DNA from: Zanthoxylum bungeanum | Taxonomy: Eukaryota > Streptophyta > Magnoliopsida > Sapindales > Rutaceae | Length of the DNA: 64,000 bases | Direction of reading: 5' to 3' | Assembly (NCBI GenBank): GCA_019454045.1 | Contig: SKCR01049625.1 | Location: 62,001-126,000, forward strand | In this document: positions 43,682 to 57,690 of the stretch, in pieces | Layout: each line of letters starts with the position of its first letter | Numbering within the stretch: the first letter of the stretch is position 1 | The notes under the pieces: model-generated | The model's input: the letters and a program-made list of their open reading frames with translations, nothing else | Told to the model about the DNA's origin: nothing | Databases searched by the model: none | Translations under genes and position numbers: made by a program

Positions 43682-45744
43682 TGTTGGAGTTTCTACGGCC
43701 CCATGGATCGAATACAAAGCAAGAAATAACATGTGAATACATTCGAGGAAGTTGCAGAATACTCACATCGATTGGTTGAGCGACGCGGCAACGAACAAAA
43801 ATTTTCTTTCTGTTCATTGGTCCTCTCGGCAGTGGCATGAAACAGCCCACTGTTTTGGCTTCAATCTTCCTTCGTCAAGCTCCAAGCTTCGTCAAATGAT
43901 TCCAAGCTCATGGGTGGACTTCCCTATCACCTTCACATGTCCCTCGGAGTGCTAGCTCTTAAGAAATTTGCCACAAATTTCCCACACTTTGCTTCCATTC
44001 TTCTTGGTTTTCTTGGTAGAAACCAGTGAAGAAATTGCCCCAAGGGCGTGAGAGAGAAGAAGAGCAAGAGAGAGAGTTGTGTGGTTGGTTTCTAAATTTT
44101 GTGTATCTTATACACAAATGTTAATTTCAAATTCATTTACAATGAATTTGGCTTTCAAAAAGCCAAGCAATAAATGCTTGCCAACCACACACATCACTTC
44201 CCATCAATCAGTGAATAGTGACTGGCGTCAATCACTCAAAGTGAAAGACATCTATCACTTGATTGGCGAATGATGTGACGCTAGATGCAACTAGTGATTT
44301 GACGATTGATTTGACTTGCATGCCGCACTCAAATTCGAAATGCGAATGCGCTCGCAAATAATCTCGGGCTCGGGTTCGTTAATTCCAAATTAAAGAATTT
44401 TCCGTTACGATGTAATTAAATCTAATTTAATTAAATAATCATGCCTAGCATAATTACTATTCACGTCGCTAACGAATTAATTCTAAATTAATTCGTTCGC
44501 CCGAATTAAAATCTAATTTTAATTCTGCGTCGAAATCCAATTTCGTATAATATATCAAATATATTATTTTATCGATTAATTCCAAATTAATCGTTATCTC
44601 TCTTTAAGTGATATTTTATCCCAGATAAAAAATCTCTGTAATTAATTTCAGATTAATTTTCTCTCTCATCTAATTAATCCCAGATTAATTAAAAGTGCGA
44701 GTCATACGTCATCGGTGAATCTTCGGGAAGCGACCCATGAGATCCCCGGAAATGTTGGCAGTAAATACGGTCATCGGACTATCCGAACACGTAAGTACCT
44801 AGTACTACGTTTGTACCGATTTATAAGACAAGGTTGGCTTCTAGCAAAGCGCCATGCCTACCCAATTCTCTAGAAATATCCTTACAGGAATATAGGATCT
44901 ATATCAGACGTAGTATACATAGTATTGTGTATGTCGATCCAGTATCGGATGTCACGTGCTAGGCCTGAGGCTGGAATTGTGTCTGCCCCGTACGAAGCAC
45001 ATATCGGATCTCTGGTAACTAGTCTCTATAATCGGATAAACATGAGCTAGTCATAATATCCCGATAGCTCGAGCATATAAGAGAACGAGTTCCGTATCCT
45101 ACGTGACCATCATCTCTACTATGATTGGAGTGATACTTCCATTTCGACATCACACTCAACACACTACGATTCTTGATATACCCAGAAGAGGCGTACACAG
45201 AAACCGGTTAAAACCCTGGACGACCAAAACTAAAGTATATTGATTGTCGCAAGTATTAGCGGTGCATGTCTCAAGTTAAGACCAAATACACCTACCCTGA
45301 TTTCGGACTTCCATAGACACATAGTCATACTACCAATGGAATTTCGATGGGGTCTATCCAGAGCGAAGCTGTTTCCCGTACCATCGGTAAAACACAACCT
45401 CATATTACACTTGCATGAGTAACCTATACCCAAATATATGAGAACTATGTCGTTGTGCCCTCACAACGCGCACAAGTGTAATACTAGTCTTTTACGCATT
45501 TATCAATGTCCAATCTCGATAATACTCTGACTAGGGATATTTAATGATTAATCCTTCGTGGACTGATATTGTCTCATATCATTCTCAATCCAGGAACTAA
45601 TCATATGGACCTCCTACCATTTATTCATTTTGGTGATCTAATCACAAATGATAATAGAGCAATCTCCTTTGTCACATAGTTAATTTGTACAACAACACCG
45701 TGATCTATACAAACAGTGACGCTATGGGTCATAATTGTCCAACA
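43682..45744 (-). repeat. 3' LTR of element C
   Basis: It is 2063 bp, ending (plus strand) ATTGTCCAACA. It is roughly 95% identical by eye to 51444-53501. Small open frames inside (e.g. 44079-44273, 45230-45433) recur in the other LTR and are not genes. Confidence 0.92.
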
Positions 45745-45759
45745 ATCTCCCACTTGGCC
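45745..45759 (-). promoter_or_regulatory. polypurine tract of element C
   Basis: The complement of ATCTCCCACTTGGCC, that is GGCCAAGTGGGAGAT, lies directly next to the 3' LTR: the copia-type tract. Confidence 0.85.
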
Positions 45760-48720
45760 TATAGCCAATCACTCGAGTGTCTTACGCCCGAACTATGTAC
45801 GATTGGCTCAAATTTATGAGAAAAGGCTTTCGTCAGTGGATTTGCATGATTATCGTCTGATGCGATTTATACGATCATCACATCGCCATAATGTATGATC
45901 CGAACGAATCAGACGAATATCGAAGTATGTATCTGGATCGTTGATGAGACCGTTAATTCTTTAGCGTGTGTTGCAGCCTAGCTTAGCTGCTAACAGAACT
46001 ATTCCTAATCCAATTAGGATTTATTATCGACCCAGAAGGCTTCTATTGCTGCCTCGGCTACAGCAATAACCCGCATTTGTTGTTTATTCGGTAACAGTAT
46101 CTTGCTTGGAAGATTTTCAGCTCACTGTGCCGTTATTCAAACTGTATAGTACCGTTTGCGACTTTTAGTCATTTTATCGGTTGGGAAACTTACAGCAGTG
46201 TACCCAGTCACTTCAAGTTATCATTTTCCATGGTTTAAGATAGCATCCTTAGATCTCTAAGATACTAAGTATGTTCTTAATATCAATCATGTGACTATCA
46301 CTTGGATTGGCCTGTTTGTGACTTCATATGGTCAAAGCGTATGAGACACCAGGTCGCGTACATTTTTCAATGTACGATTTCTCGGAGAGTTTTCTCGAAA
46401 GCCAAGCTTTCGCCGATTGTTTTATGGGAATATCATTTCCAATAAATGATGTATTATCATTATTTATAGGACAACCACTGTCAGTGCGCTCCCACTAACC
46501 TCCTTATATACACAAGAATCATTTCGTTTTGAATTAAATCATACACCATTATGATTACATCAAAACGATAATTCCAAGAACCTAATGCTTGCTTCAATCC
46601 AAACATGGATTGAATAACCTGCAAACCTTGTTTTTTCTAGTTTTGGTACGACAAAATCAACAGGATATTTTAAACATCCTCCAAAAGGTTTCCTTTTCAG
46701 GAAAGCGATTTTCTCGTTCAGCTGTCATATTTCATAAATGAAACATGCAGCATTAGCAATCATTATCCAAATGGATTTACCGTGGCAACAGGTAAAAGGT
46801 TGAATCGAAATCAACATAATGTTGATAATGATACCTTTCCGCTAAAAGCCTAGCTTTATACGTTGGTATGTTGCCATCAATGTATGTCTTCCTTGAAGAC
46901 TTATAAGTACCAATAGGCACAATGCCTTGCGGTACATCAACTAGTATCTAAACATAGTTGATATACATGGAATCCATTTCGGACTCATGACACTTTGTCA
47001 TAATAGGGAGTCGATACCATGTATCACTTCCTCATATGTAGTCAGTTGGTATACCTCAAAAGATAGACATCTTTATGAGGTGAGATCAGAAACCCATACC
47101 CCAGGTTGTTTTCTGACTCTCTCCGACATACGCGGTTCTTGTGTATTCGAAAATTATGGTATAGTTTCATCCTTGATGTGTTCCAATAAGGAATGGGTGC
47201 CATGAATAGTATTACTCTGATTTTCATCGAGTTTTACTATCCTCCCACTTACCACTGCATATAGGTATTCCTCTTAGGAAAACCGCATGGCGAGCAACAA
47301 TTAAAATTGTTCTTTTGTGAGTTGTATAAGTACTATACTTATGGTTTCCCTTGGATAACCTACAATTGGAACTTATCCAATTTGGGTTCTAGTTTGGTAT
47401 CATCCAAACATATGCCTAGTATACCCATATTATCAAGAATGAGAAACCCGGTTTCTTTCAAATAGATTTTTATGGAACCTTATTCTAAAAAGGTTTTACA
47501 CTGTTAATGTTTATCCGTTGAAGGAAATGGTAGCTCAGAGCGACTCATGATTAACCTTATCATGTCCAACAAAATCCGGTTACTCATTTCGGACACACCG
47601 TCAGAATGACGTGTTCTAGGAGGAGTCCTCTTTGAAAGAATACTATACTCTATCAAGTATTGAGAAACTTATTGCTTAAGTATTTTCCATTACGGTCTTA
47701 CCGTGACGGTATAATACTGTAGCCGATCTGTTTGTCTATTTCGTGTCGAAACTTTTAAAGGTTTCCGATTTGTGTTCTGAAAGAAACATATAACCATAAC
47801 GAGATGCCACATCCGTAAAGGTCACGAAATATTCATATCCACATCTAGCCTAGCTAGACATGGGCCCACTTGCTTCACTATGAACTATGACTAACAGGTC
47901 GGTGACACTTACACTTTTACCAAGTAAATAGTGTTTTAGGCACTTTGCCCAATAAACTAGATTCGTAGACTTTATTTGAATATAATCAAATTAGTCTGAG
48001 TACACACTCTTCAAAAGTGTGGATATACGAGTCTTGTTTATTTGTGTCCCAGACATCAATGCCACAATATGTTTCATCTGATCAAATCAGTTTGAGCTAT
48101 TTGTTTGTCACGTTATATATTTGAGATTTATTTGTATTCAAAATGTAAATTCTGTTATTCACATCTAATATGCTTATCTCAATATCATCTTTATATAATG
48201 AAACACTTTAGTGTTCTAGGATATAAAGGTAAATCCGCAACGGATTATACACTGATATAGAGATAATGTTCCTAGTCATACTAGTTACATTATAATAGTT
48301 TCCTAATTTAAGTATATACCCGAAGGGTAATTCCTAAACTTAGGTATCTAGGGTTAAAACAGCGACTTTCGTCCCGTTTCCGATTCGCAGATAAATCTCT
48401 ATAGAAGTCAGTATCCTGCTTATAACAGATTCTGAACATCAATACATATATTTTATGTATCACACTAAGTATTTAAAATCTAATTTTAATACTAGTAGTG
48501 AACATAATTACGACAACATATTTGAAGTCAGAGCCTTGCCCCGTCTTCTTTTCCTTCATGTCTGCCTTGTCCAAACGGCAGTCACGCTACCGCGATCCCG
48601 TTTGTCATAATTTAGGCAGACATTTTGGGATATGTCCTTTATCTTCGCAGAAGATAATAATGATTTTGCCTTTGCCCTTTTCAACACTCCAGAAGCCTTT
48701 GGCCAAGCCTCGGGTTTCTA
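45760..48720 (-). pseudogene. decayed copia gag-pol of element C
   Basis: On the minus strand, landmarks occur in order with stops and shifts throughout: a knuckle-like KGHIPKC with a Lys/Gly-rich lead (about 48690-48590), integrase core traces (SRYGYMF, SEHKSETFKSF, about 47830-47700) and a DGVSEM-like box (about 47600), RT start VPQGIVPIG followed by TYKARLL (about 46950-46850), RT interior near 46700-46540, and a C-terminal NPLTKAFSHKF box (about 45860-45820) close to the polypurine tract. No frame longer than about 80 codons is open. Ranges are approximate, read by eye. Confidence 0.7.
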
Positions 48721-51430
48721 GAATATCGAAGTAAGGTGCGCCTTGCGCAACTTACCGATTGCAAATTATGACTTTGTCTCCTTGAGAACAGTCATTAACT
48801 CTCCAAGAGTTATTATTGCAATTTTAGTACTTCTAAAATCTAAGTATAAATTTATGAAGATCCTTCAATTTCAGTATCATACTTTAAGGATCTAATCCTT
48901 AGTTCTGATTAAGAAATTAAGGAGTCTACTGCGACAAGCTTAATGGATTAAGCACTAAAGTTATCATCACATGAATCTTCCAAAGATCATGCTCTACTAT
49001 TTGCTAACTCCGGGCTTAGGCCTAATATGTTATTTTATCAAATAAAGTAACTTATTAGTTTCAGGACCATCCTGAAATTATATTCCCAATTTGAAAATTA
49101 AACCATTTAAATACATTTTCCCTAGGATTATGTTTTAAATGTCAATCTTTCATTTTTATCTTGATTTTAATAGTCCAACTGTTTAATCAACGATTTAGGT
49201 ACTATTTATTATAATGATTACTATAGTTCAACTATTTAATCAACTATAATTTTAATTTGTTTGAATACAATCCAACTGTTAATTAAAACAACGATTCAAA
49301 TATTAGTCCAACTAACATTTAATTTACTTGACGAATTATATTTGTTTGAGCGCGTATGGCAAGTAATTAAACGAATATTGCAAATTCAATTCTTGCCTCC
49401 CACTATTTTTCGGTGCGCCTCTAACCCTCTGTCGAGTACTTGGGAAACCGTGTTTCCTAGCGGGCTAGGATCCCATTAAATATCACATAATCTTGACTTT
49501 GGCCAACAAATTGTATGATAATTAACTAGGTAGATCTCTAAGATCAATTGGATCCGATCCAATTCCTAGATCCAGTAGGGGGACATCCAAGTCCGAAACA
49601 TATATACAATATATATGCCAATATATCCAATATATTGCCTAACCTTTTCCTCTAAATCAACTAAGCCTTGGCTTTGGCACAACAAACTTAGTGATCCCAG
49701 TCAAGCGCGACCCATTGACCATGGAAAGCTTCGTAATCAATGTCGATGGACAAGAAGTGGTCTTGACTTTGGCCAACAAACCACAACGTGGACAAGACAC
49801 CAATATGGAACAAAGCCTTCGTGATTCAAACACATCCTCGACGGACAAAGGCCTTGACTTTGGCCAACAAGCCAATGCCAGTCTTGGATCTTGAGTAAGA
49901 ATCACTCAATGAAAGGAAAAACGCTTAATATTTGTGAGGGTTTTTCGGGTGCAAATTGGCAACCAATTTATTATCTTTGTTAAGGTCTCATCATCATACA
50001 CCCTTAAACATGCATTCTAAACACATAATAAAGCGCGTATAATAAATAATAATGATATGCGGATGAATACTTTACACATTGATCCTAGATCAAATCTCTC
50101 ACTTTCTCTCTCCCGCTAGCACAAGTATTACTTCTACCTGTTACACTACACTTCTAAAGAAACCTCATTTACATTGAGGGGAATAGGTGAGAAGAGAATA
50201 CAAATAATAAGGAGGTAATAAGGCTGGACACGCAGGTCCAATTAATAAATCAAATTTATTACAACAATTTCTAAAATTGTCCCACCCATCTAATATCCAT
50301 CTGATATACATTATTCATGCATCGTAACCATGTATTCACATAAGCATGCTATCAATCAATCTAATCAAATTAATTAATCTGATAATTAGTGACTATCCAA
50401 TGTTTAAACAACAATTTGATTTTGCTCGAGTCAAACTCGGTTTGCGAATAAGTACTCAAAGTACGAATTCTCGAATTAAATTAAACTACATAATTAAATC
50501 CAATTCAATTTGTATTTAATACTAATTCGCTATTTAATTCCAAATTAAATATTACATTTTTTTTAATAAACCTTTTACGACTTAAATTCAAAATTTAATC
50601 GTTACGGGTCTCAAAGCCCGATTAACGTCCAACGTCAATTTAATTGAAGTCCAATGGGTTTTTAATTAATTTCTTAAGGCGTGGACTTTTGGTCAACTCG
50701 GGTCAAACCCAATAACCAAAGTCCAATCCGGGAATTACCCAAAAGCCAAGAAATCAATTTAGGCCCATTAGGCCCAATTAAACTTTAAAGGTCCATTAGT
50801 CGCATTTGGGCTTTATGGAGGCGGTTTTGGGCCTAATTGGATCCAACCAATTTAGCCTAAACCCAACTTAGTACAACCAAGCCCAATAAGCCCAATAACA
50901 ACTTTTAAGCCCAAATCCAATTTTAAGCCCAATTTAATTAAATTACAAATTTCAAATTCCCAATTTAATTACCAAAGTGTATAGCATTACTAATCACCCA
51001 AATCAATATTTCCAAAACATCAAATTAGCCTAATTAATCATGCTTATCATCATTAAATCATGTCCAACACAATTTAACAAAAATCAAACCCATATACATG
51101 CATAAGTCTCGGCAATTTGGGGATATTTATATTCGATTTGGTTTCAATCCAATTAAATCCACAATCGACATAAATCAACATTCCCGAATGATTTCCAACA
51201 CATCCAATGATCAAAAAATCAAAAATCCAAGACTTTAGGGCTAGTTCATCATTCGGCCAAGCCATGATAAATTGGGGAAAATTGTTCCAAACCATATTTA
51301 ATCAAATTGATCTAATCAATCTACAATTAAACATGTATTATGCATACTCAAACATCCAATTTATTCAAATCATGCTCAAAATCATTTTACCCAAATTTTA
51401 ACCCTAAGTCGTATTTCATGCTTTTCAATC
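48721..51430 (-). other. leader and gag-side non-coding region of element C
   Basis: No usable frame. TTGTTGGCCAAAGTCAAG (minus strand) occurs three times (49492-49509, 49762-49779, 49853-49870), with a diverged fourth at about 49667. The open frames at 49615-49905 on both strands sit on these repeats. The remaining sequence, up to the primer site, is AT-rich with GGGCTTAA/TTAAGCCC-type words at 50750-50940. Confidence 0.55.
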
Positions 51431-51442
51431 GCTCTGATACCA
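51431..51442 (-). promoter_or_regulatory. primer binding site of element C
   Basis: GCTCTGATACCA on the plus strand is the complement of TGGTATCAGAGC, the initiator-Met-type site, one base from the LTR end. Confidence 0.93.
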
Positions 51443-51443
51443 T

Positions 51444-53501
51444 TGTTGGAGTTTCTAAGGCTCCATGGATCGAATACAAAGCAAAAATAACATGTGAATA
51501 CATTCGAGGAAGTCGCAGAATACTCACATCGATCGGTTAAGCGACGCGGCAACGAATAAAAATTTTCTTTCTGCTCATTGGTCCTCTCGGCAGTGGGAGT
51601 GAAACAGCCCACTTTTTTGGCTTCAATCTTCCTTCGTCAAGCTCCAAGCTTCGTCAAATGATTCCAAGCTCATGGGTGGAATTCCTTATCACCTTCGCAT
51701 GTCCCTCGAAGTGCTAGCTCTCATGAAATTTGCCACAAATTTCCCACACTTTGCTTCCCATCTTCTCGGTTTTCTTGGCAGAAACCAGTGAAGAAATTGC
51801 CCCAAGGGCGTGAGAGAGAAGAAGAGCAAGAGAGAGAGTTGTGTGGTTGGATTCTAAATTTTGTGTATCTTATACACAAATGTTAATTTCAAATTCATTT
51901 ACAATGAATTTGTCTTTCAAAAAGCCAAGCAATAAATGCTTGCCAACCACACACATCACTTCCCATCAATCAGTGAATAGTGACTGGAGTCAATCACTCA
52001 AAGTGAAAGACATCTATCACTTGATTGACGAATGATGTGACGCTAGATGCAACTAGCGATTTGACGCTTGATTTGACTTGCGTGCCGCACTCGAATTCGA
52101 AATGCGAATGCGTTCGCAAATAATCCCGGGCTCGGGTTCGTTAATTCCAAATTAACAAATTTTCTGTTGCGATGTAATTAAATCTAATTTAATTAAATAA
52201 GCATGCCTAGCATAATTACTATTCACGTCGCTAACAAATTAATTCTAAATTAATTCGTTCGCCCGAATTAAAATCTAATTTTAATTCCGCGTCGAAATCC
52301 AATTTCGTATAATATATCGAATATATTATTTTATCGATTAATTCCAAATTAATCGTTATCTCTCTTTAAGTGATATTTTATCCCAGATAAAATATCTCTG
52401 TAATTAATCTCAGATTAATTTTCTCTCTCATCTAATTAATCCCAGATTAATTAAAAGTGCGAGTCATACGTCATCGGTGAATCTTTGGGAAGCGACCCAT
52501 GAGATTCCCGGATATGTTGGCAGTAAATACGGTCGTCGGACTATCCGAACACGTAAGTACCTAGTACTACGTTTGTACCGATTTACAAGACAAGGTTGGC
52601 TTCTAGCAAAGCGCCATGCCTACCCAATTCTCCAGAAATATCCTTATTGGAATATATGATCTATATCAGGCGTAGTATATATAGTATTGTGTATGTCGAT
52701 CCAGTATCAGATGTCACGTGCTAGTCCTGGGGCTGGAATTGTGTCTTCCCCGTACGAAGCACATATCGGATCTCTGGTAACTAGTCTCTATAATCGGATA
52801 AACATGACCTAGTCATAATATCCATATAGTTCGAGCATATAAGAGAAAGAGTTTCGTATCCTACGTGACCATCATCTATGACTGGAGTGATACTTCCATC
52901 TCGACATCACACCCAACACGCTACGATTCTCGATATACCTAGAAGAGGCGTACACAGAAACCGGTTAAAGCCCTGGACGACCAAAACCAAAGTATATTGA
53001 TTGTCGCAAGTATTAGCGGTGCATGTCTCAGGTTAAGACCAAATACACCTACCCTGATTTCGGACTTCCATAGACATATAGTCATACTACCAATGGAATT
53101 CCGAGGGGGTCTATCCAGAGCGAAGCTGTTTCTCGTACCATCGGTAAAACACAACCTCCTATTACACTTGCATGAATAACCTATACCCAAATATATGAGA
53201 TCTATGCTGTTGTGCCCTCACAACGCGCACAAGTGTAATACTAGTCTTTTACGCATTTATCGATGTCCAATCTCGATAATACTCTGACTAGGGATATTTA
53301 ATGATTAATCCTTTGTGGACTGATACTGTCTCATATCATTCTCAATCCAGGAACTAATCATATCGACCTCCTATCATTTATACATTTTGGTGATCTAATC
53401 ACAAACTATAAGAGAGCAATCTCCTTTGTCACATAGTTAATTTATACAACAACACCGTGATCTATACAAATAGTGACGCTATGGGTCATAATTATCCAAT
53501 A
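51444..53501 (-). repeat. 5' LTR of element C
   Basis: It is 2058 bp, the partner of 43682-45744. Inverted repeats such as CGGATA/TATC lie in the 52790-52830 region, recalling the hairpins of the A family. Confidence 0.92.
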
Positions 53502-53506
53502 GTTTA

Positions 53507-54610
53507 TGACTGATCTTGGATGGGTTTTGTTCGTACAAAATCATTGATTAAGGTTCTTGGGGTTTAAGAAATAATACTTGGGGTTTGTTTTGTTTTGACC
53601 CAAGTGAGTTTCTTGTCATTTTATATCAGAGCTCAGGGTTCCAAGGTCTGATTTTCCTATCGTTTTGTGTTGTTTGATTGTGTTTTCATCTTTGTTTTTT
53701 ATCGATTTAGTTTCGACATCAAGGTTTTACTGCCACCTTGATTCGGCTATTGTTGGATCTTGTTGTTGTTTTATTTTTTATTGTTTCTGGGTTAATACTA
53801 TGTTATGAAACTTCTCTGTCAAATCTAGATTTTCTTTGCATTCGTCATATCAGTTCGTAATTAAGTCAAATTTTGGGGCTTTTGTGTTCTTTGTTTGAAT
53901 TAAGTGTTTAGTTGTTAAATGTATGATGTTAAGTGTTGATTAACATTATTAGCAAGTTTGTTATGCCAGTCAAATTCGGCCTAAGGCAGCATATCATTAT
54001 ATCAAATAAAAAAGAACCCAAGTCAGATTCGACATAAGGCAGCATATCAATATTAGACTCTGAACATCAGCAGAACTTGAGTGACTAGTGATCACTTGAG
54101 TAAAAAAAAATCTGAAATTTTGGTTGAATCTAGTTGGTTCCATATTATCATTGGGGTGTCTATGGATGGTAATCCATCAAAATTTTTATGAAGGCACCAA
54201 AATTTTATCTGAAATTACATACGATCGTGAATTTTGTATGATTGTTTGCTTATCATGCTAATTTATTATTTCATTACTCCGAATACGCTATCTTAAGTCT
54301 ATTTGATTGAGTATTTGTCATTACTATTCTTATTCGTATTCTCCATCTGCCCTATATACATTATTGGTTCTTTGTGTTACATGTTGGCTTGAGGACTACA
54401 CTTGGTTTGTGTATTCTTGGATTGAGTTTGATTCGCATTTGAATTGAGGAAGAACTCAAGAGTGGTAAAAGGCAGTGCAAGTGAGCTTAGTATCGGGTAA
54501 AAGCCAACAGAGTGCAAAAACAAGTGAAGTGATATCATTCAAGTGTAAACATGTGAAACTGTTACGATTTACATATTTATTTTACTTTCTTGGATAGAAA
54601 GTTTACAGAT
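53507..54610 (+). mobile_element. gypsy-type LTR end, primer site and leader
   Basis: It continues the LTR interrupted by element C. At 53622-53640 TATATCAGAGCTCAGGGTT is a decayed Met-type primer site as used by many plant gypsy elements. A leader of about 970 bp without open frames follows to the gag start. Confidence 0.6.
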
Positions 54611-54927
54611 ATGATGGAGAACATGAATACTGCTTTGGAGAGGTTGTCTTAGAGTGTAAAGAATATTCAAAGGGGCAGTGGTCCCAGAGCACCACCACTT
54701 TAGAATGTACCACCACCTTAGAATGTGCCACCTCGACGTGTACCACCACAGTGTGTACCGCCAGATGAAGAAGAAGCTGAAAATGAGTTTGATGATTATG
54801 ATGATCTTGATGATGTGGAGGAGAGATTTCAGCTAGGGCATGATAGAAGGCCTAATATGAGGTTTGATAGGAGGAATAATATGAGAGATAAGAGGTTTGA
54901 TGGTATATGTGCATTTGATGATAAAAT
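54611..54927 (+). pseudogene. gypsy gag N-terminus, cut by element B
   Basis: From ATG 54611 the frame reads NMNTALERLS, a stop, a Pro-rich stretch (RAPPL, VPPRRVPPQCVPPDEE, two more stops), an acidic stretch (EFDDYDDLDDVEE) and an Arg/Asn-rich stretch (MRFDRRNNMRDKRFDG). This order is seen at the start of plant gypsy gag proteins. It is broken at 54928 by the insertion of element B. The downstream part is outside the window. Confidence 0.6.
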
Positions 54928-57533
54928 TGTTGGGGTTGGTGCTCAGAGCGCCAATCCGGATCGTATTTATGTCTGATTCATGAATATGAACAATCCATTT
55001 TTCCATAATATTACTTATTTATGGTTGCACCTCTTATTTTTATATACATATTCGATCTGATTACGATTAGATTGAAACTAAATTTTGTTTAGTGATATGT
55101 ATATATTAGACAAAGGCCCGATAATATAAAATGCAGTACACAGTTACAAAGCTAGTTTGTAATTGATATTGGGAAGTGTCACTGCTAAATGTAAATTATC
55201 AAATATAGTTCCTGGTCAAGATTCACTAACACGGGTCGGTTAGTCAAATCTGTTGAGACCAGTACATGTCGTATATCGAAACTTGGTCTGATGGTTTATC
55301 CCAATGAACCATGAGTCTAGGGAGACTCGTATAGACGTGTAGGTTTTTATAGTGGATACACACTGAACGACTCACCGAAGATTCTTAATGGATGGTACAC
55401 CAACGTCAATAAGAATCTTCTCGGGTTAAGTAGCATAGTGTTCATTCGACTTGAGATACCAATGTGGATGTATGGGACATCCTCCACACTTAGATGGCAG
55501 TCACGTCACCGATCTATATAGATCAGACCTCCGCATGTTCAGTGGGTGTGGACCGATCCTCAGGATATCCTGTGTGTATCAAGATAGGATCCGTCAATTC
55601 TGTGTACAGAGCATAGGTAGTCCATATATGATTAGCAGTCTGTTAAATTTGTGGCCACAGTATACTTCGGAAGTAAGTTCCGAATGTTATTTAGAGATCG
55701 CTAATAGATACGTCGATAGGATAATACCTATAGAGATTTGACGTTTACATCTATATCTCTGGTATTATACGGATACCTGTGACGGATGGATTATACGTAT
55801 GCAATGACCTCGACCTGTATGATTCAGCTAGTTTATCTGTGGTCGTCATAATTTACGGGTGGGTAAATTATGGACACGAAATTATATTTTGTGATGGATA
55901 TACCTGAATATAGGGAGTCTCACTAATGAAATATACTCGTAGAGCACTAGGGCAACTTTTATGAATAATGATGATTATTTATAAATCGTTTAAACGTTAA
56001 ATGAAATATACATGCAAACGGGCCGAACCGTCGTTTCCTAATTAATGTGTGTTTGTATTTAATATATGATATTATTAAATACACATTAATAAATTGTCAA
56101 ATAAAAGTATTTGACATATATCATTAATATATGTATTTGAGATATTTAAAGTAAATATAATACATGTATTTAAGATATTTATATTTAATTAATTATTTAA
56201 TTATTTAATTGTTAAATGATTAATATAATTAAAATATAAATATCTCACTAAATGATAAACTTAGGAAATGATTATAAGTGTTTATTATTGACTTTAAAGT
56301 AAAGGAAATGATAGTCAAATTGGATTTGACTTCCTTGGAAATTTATTTTAAATTGTTAAAATTGAAATATTATTTCCTTTATTTTTTATCAATTTTCGGC
56401 CATATACCTATATAAATATAATTGTTATATTTTTGAGTTGCAATTGTTGACTTACTTTATTTCATTAAAAAGTTGATGATTACAAGTGCAAGTTGACAAG
56501 TTGTAAACTTTAAATGAAACCAAAAATATCTAGATATTAATATTACCTCAAAATCGGCCAAGGGCTTAAATTTGTGAGTATATATTGTTTTGTTTTCATT
56601 TTTTAGGGTTAGAGAAGTTCATTAGATACAAAAGAAACACAAAAGTGGTTGAGAGAAAAGTTTGAAGAAAAGAAGGAAAAGCTTGGAAATCTTAAGGTTT
56701 TGTAAGTTTTCTTTCAAATCTTCCAACATGAACAATGTTTCTAACATGCTTAGCTTCATCTTGTGTTTCTTTGATGTTGTCTCTCTACTTATAGTTTGTG
56801 TTTTAATTGTTGTGAACTTGAATGAAAGATGTGTGTATGTAAGTAGCCTTGAAATGGTTTCAAAGGCTTACTTTTGATTCTTTGAAAATCAAAGTTGCCA
56901 TTCTAGAGTTAGTAAGCCACTCCTTGGTGACCTAGAATTGTTCTAGAGTTATTTCAAAGTGGTGAGGCTTGATTGGTGAAGTATTGAATGGATTAAAGTG
57001 TTGAATTTTGTAAATTTGGTGAAATTGGATAATTTGATGAAATTGAAAAATTAGGGTTCATAACCCACTCCAAATTTGGGTCTTTTCATATATGTGATGT
57101 ATTATGGTATGCCTATGATGCATGTAAAATTTTAGGTTGATTGGATTTGATCTTGGCTTGTTTTGAACTAAACGGACCAAATCGTAATTAATTGAAAATT
57201 TATGGGTCTCTCGGCAATTTCAGAAAAATTGGGGATTTGTGTGAAATCTGATTTTGATGCATTAGATGTGTTGAAAATCATTTTAGAAATGATTTAGAAT
57301 CATCCAAAATTATATTTGATAATTTTTGGGCTAAAATAATCAATTTACAAAGTTTTGGGGCAATTCGGTAATTACTAAGAAATTTGATCTCTTGTGTAAT
57401 TTTTCAGAATTTGATAATTGGATAATTAAATAAATAAGTTTATTTAATTGATCCGAGAAAAAATTTGAATCGGAAAATTTTGATTTTCCACTATACCGCT
57501 ACGTTACCGATATTCCCCCTTAAAACCCCAACA
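54928..57533 (+). repeat. 5' LTR of element B
   Basis: It is 2606 bp, ending AAAACCCCAACA. It holds the hairpin array (55310-55890), including GATCTATATAGATC (55511-55524) and CATAATTTA/TAAATTATG (55847-55872). The open frames 55451-55741 and 56662-56877 recur in its 3' LTR and are not supported as genes. Confidence 0.92.
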
Positions 57534-57536
57534 AAA

Positions 57537-57548
57537 TGGTATCAGAGC
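57537..57548 (+). promoter_or_regulatory. primer binding site of element B
   Basis: TGGTATCAGAGC, 3 bases after the LTR end, as in element A. Confidence 0.93.
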
Positions 57549-57690
57549 GAGTCTGATTATGGACACCCCGATATGATTAGCACTTTAAAATCTAATGTTT
57601 TTTCTTGTCTTTGCTTAATACATGCATGCTTTCATTTAATTTGATTAAATTTAAAGTGTATGACACTTTATGGAATATCCCCGCTTAATA

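Larger units (their letters stand above)
43682..53501 (-). mobile_element. element C: full-length degenerate Ty1/copia retrotransposon, reversed
   Basis: It is flanked by a perfect duplication GTTTA (43677-43681 and 53502-53506). On the minus strand the order is LTR (53501-51444), primer site (51442-51431), decayed gag-pol, polypurine tract (45759-45745) and LTR (45744-43682). It is 9820 bp with LTRs of 2.06 kb. The outer terminal CA of the 5' end reads TA on the plus strand, a point mutation. A solo LTR of this family lies at 24966-27882. Confidence 0.93.

Noticed and set aside
49615..49905. Overlapping ORFs on both strands in element C
   Set aside because: Produced by the CTTGACTTTGGCCAACAA repeats in a decayed leader; no family match.
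56662..56877. 71-codon ORF with a hydrophobic middle, also at 63486-63701
   Set aside because: Present in both LTRs of one element, hence duplicated by design. The A family lacks the open frame at this place.
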